From DASYYE01 sp035946955 (GTDB taxonomy: Bacteria; Actinomycetota; Actinomycetes; Streptosporangiales; Streptosporangiaceae): a stretch of 42,204 bases of DNA. The notes under the pieces are model-generated. The model had not been told where the DNA came from, made no database searches, and saw nothing but the letters and a program-made list of their open reading frames with translations. The stretch is from NCBI GenBank assembly GCA_035946955.1, contig DASYYE010000126.1, forward strand, positions 1 to 42,204, read 5' to 3'. Positions 41,709 through 42,204 of the stretch are shown here, one piece after another. Each line of letters starts with the position of its first letter. Positions within the stretch are counted from its first letter, which is position 1. A program made the translations under genes and the position numbers.

Positions 41709-42204
41709 GGCACCAGCCGCGGATCTACTTCTCGTTCCGCAGTCCCTACAGCTGGATGGCTGTCGAGCGGCTCCGGCGGGAGCTGCCCGACCCGCACACC
41801 GTGTGCGAGTTCGTGCCCTACTGGGATCCTGACGACGTCACCCAGCAGGCGCTGGCGGACCGCGGCGGCAGCTTCCACTACGTGCAGATGAGCAAGGCCA
41901 AGCACCTGTACCTGCTGCACGACACCAAGCGCATGGCCGCCCGGCTTGGCCTGCCGATGCGCTGGCCGATCGACATCGACCCGTGGTGGGAACTGCCGCA
42001 CCTGGCCTTCCTGGTCGCCCGGGAGATGGGCGCCGAGGTGGAGTTCTACACCGAGGTCACCGCCGCGCGCTGGCAGCGCGGCGAGGACGTCTGCACTCCG
42101 CAGGTGCTGGCCACGGTGGCGCGCCGGTGTGGGCTGGACCCCAAGCCGCTGCTGGCCGCACCGTATGACCCGGGGGCCAGGGCAGCCGGGGTCCAGTGCC
42201 TGTA
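41705..42204 (+). CDS. DsbA-fold protein like 2-hydroxychromene-2-carboxylate isomerase (cut by window end)
   Basis: 166 codons visible, open to the window end. IYFSFRSPYSWMAVERL is the signature of the HCCA isomerase/kappa-class glutathione-transferase branch of the DsbA fold: Ser13-Pro14-Tyr15-Ser16 replace the redox CxxC. AARLGLPMRWPIDIDPWWELPHLAFLVAREMG (in sections) continues the family. The ATG overlaps the preceding stop (ATGA). In related polyene and cinnamoyl-lipid type II PKS clusters I recall isomerase-like genes of this kind; double-bond isomerisation is therefore the best guess, unproven here. Confidence 0.7.
   Translation, partial: MRHQPRIYFSFRSPYSWMAVERLRRELPDPHTVCEFVPYWDPDDVTQQALADRGGSFHYVQMSKAKHLYLLHDTKRMAARLGLPMRWPIDIDPWWELPHLAFLVAREMGAEVEFYTEVTAARWQRGEDVCTPQVLATVARRCGLDPKPLLAAPYDPGARAAGVQCL

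Overview
The window is high-GC DNA from an actinomycete, probably a streptomycete relative or another filamentous genus. Supporting signs are very high third-position GC, many GTG/TTG starts, ATGA/GTGA stop-start overlaps, rare TTA codons placed in key genes, and typical actinobacterial families (DUF1707, NtaA/SnaA monooxygenase, secreted GH18). I see no tRNA, rRNA, CRISPR array, transporter gene or regulator gene.

Layout. 1-920: right end of an IS1634/IS4-type insertion sequence. 1004-6851: a three-gene plus-strand unit encoding a PqqD-like/ThiF-like E1 enzyme, a membrane M50-type metalloprotease and a very large secreted subtilase-fold protein that has lost its catalytic Asp and His. This looks like a peptide-modifying or export system of unknown product. 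6856-9896: VOC protein and O-methyltransferase (minus) diverging from an FMN-dependent monooxygenase (plus). 9897-10437: repeats, including a MITE-like element, and a palindromic operator in front of a secreted GH18 protein. 11573-15884: flavin oxygenase of acyl-CoA dehydrogenase fold (minus) diverging from a fatty-acyl-AMP ligase, ACP and methyltransferase operon. 15959-20868: genes less obviously tied to the pathway (DUF1707 protein, aldo/keto reductase, GrpB remnant, MazF-type toxin-antitoxin pair, S9 peptidase). 20861-24854: aryl-acid AMP ligase (minus) diverging from two further methyltransferase-fold proteins and a P450-type ferredoxin. 24903-25501: a small unknown gene and a second copy of the MITE-like element. 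25502-31145 (minus): two P450s, a phosphopantetheinyl transferase and an orphan molybdenum hydroxylase large subunit. 31288-42204 (plus, continuing off the window): thiolase, CoA-transferase, ketoreductase, two dehydratase-fold proteins, ACP, two ketosynthase/chain-length-factor-like pairs, hydrolase, double-hotdog protein and a DsbA-fold isomerase-like protein.

Interpretation. From about 6.9 kb rightwards this is a biosynthetic cluster centred on a highly reducing type II polyketide synthase, the discrete-enzyme type that makes polyene chains. Two acid-activating ligases of different class, two ACPs, a PPTase, P450s with a ferredoxin, two flavin oxygenases and four methyltransferase-fold proteins would start and decorate the chain. 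The final product cannot be read from the sequence.

The strongest unexplained signal is a 7-bp direct-repeat motif, ATACRAG followed by AAACRAG or ATACRAG. It occurs in all four divergent gene spaces of the cluster and ends 20-23 nt before a start codon in each one. It probably marks a shared regulator or promoter class, which ties the separate blocks into one regulon. Other notable points are active-site losses in two of three paralogous methyltransferases, in a dehydratase, in two ketosynthase homologues and in the giant subtilase, and a perfect 18-bp hairpin lying 3 nt from a P450 start codon.
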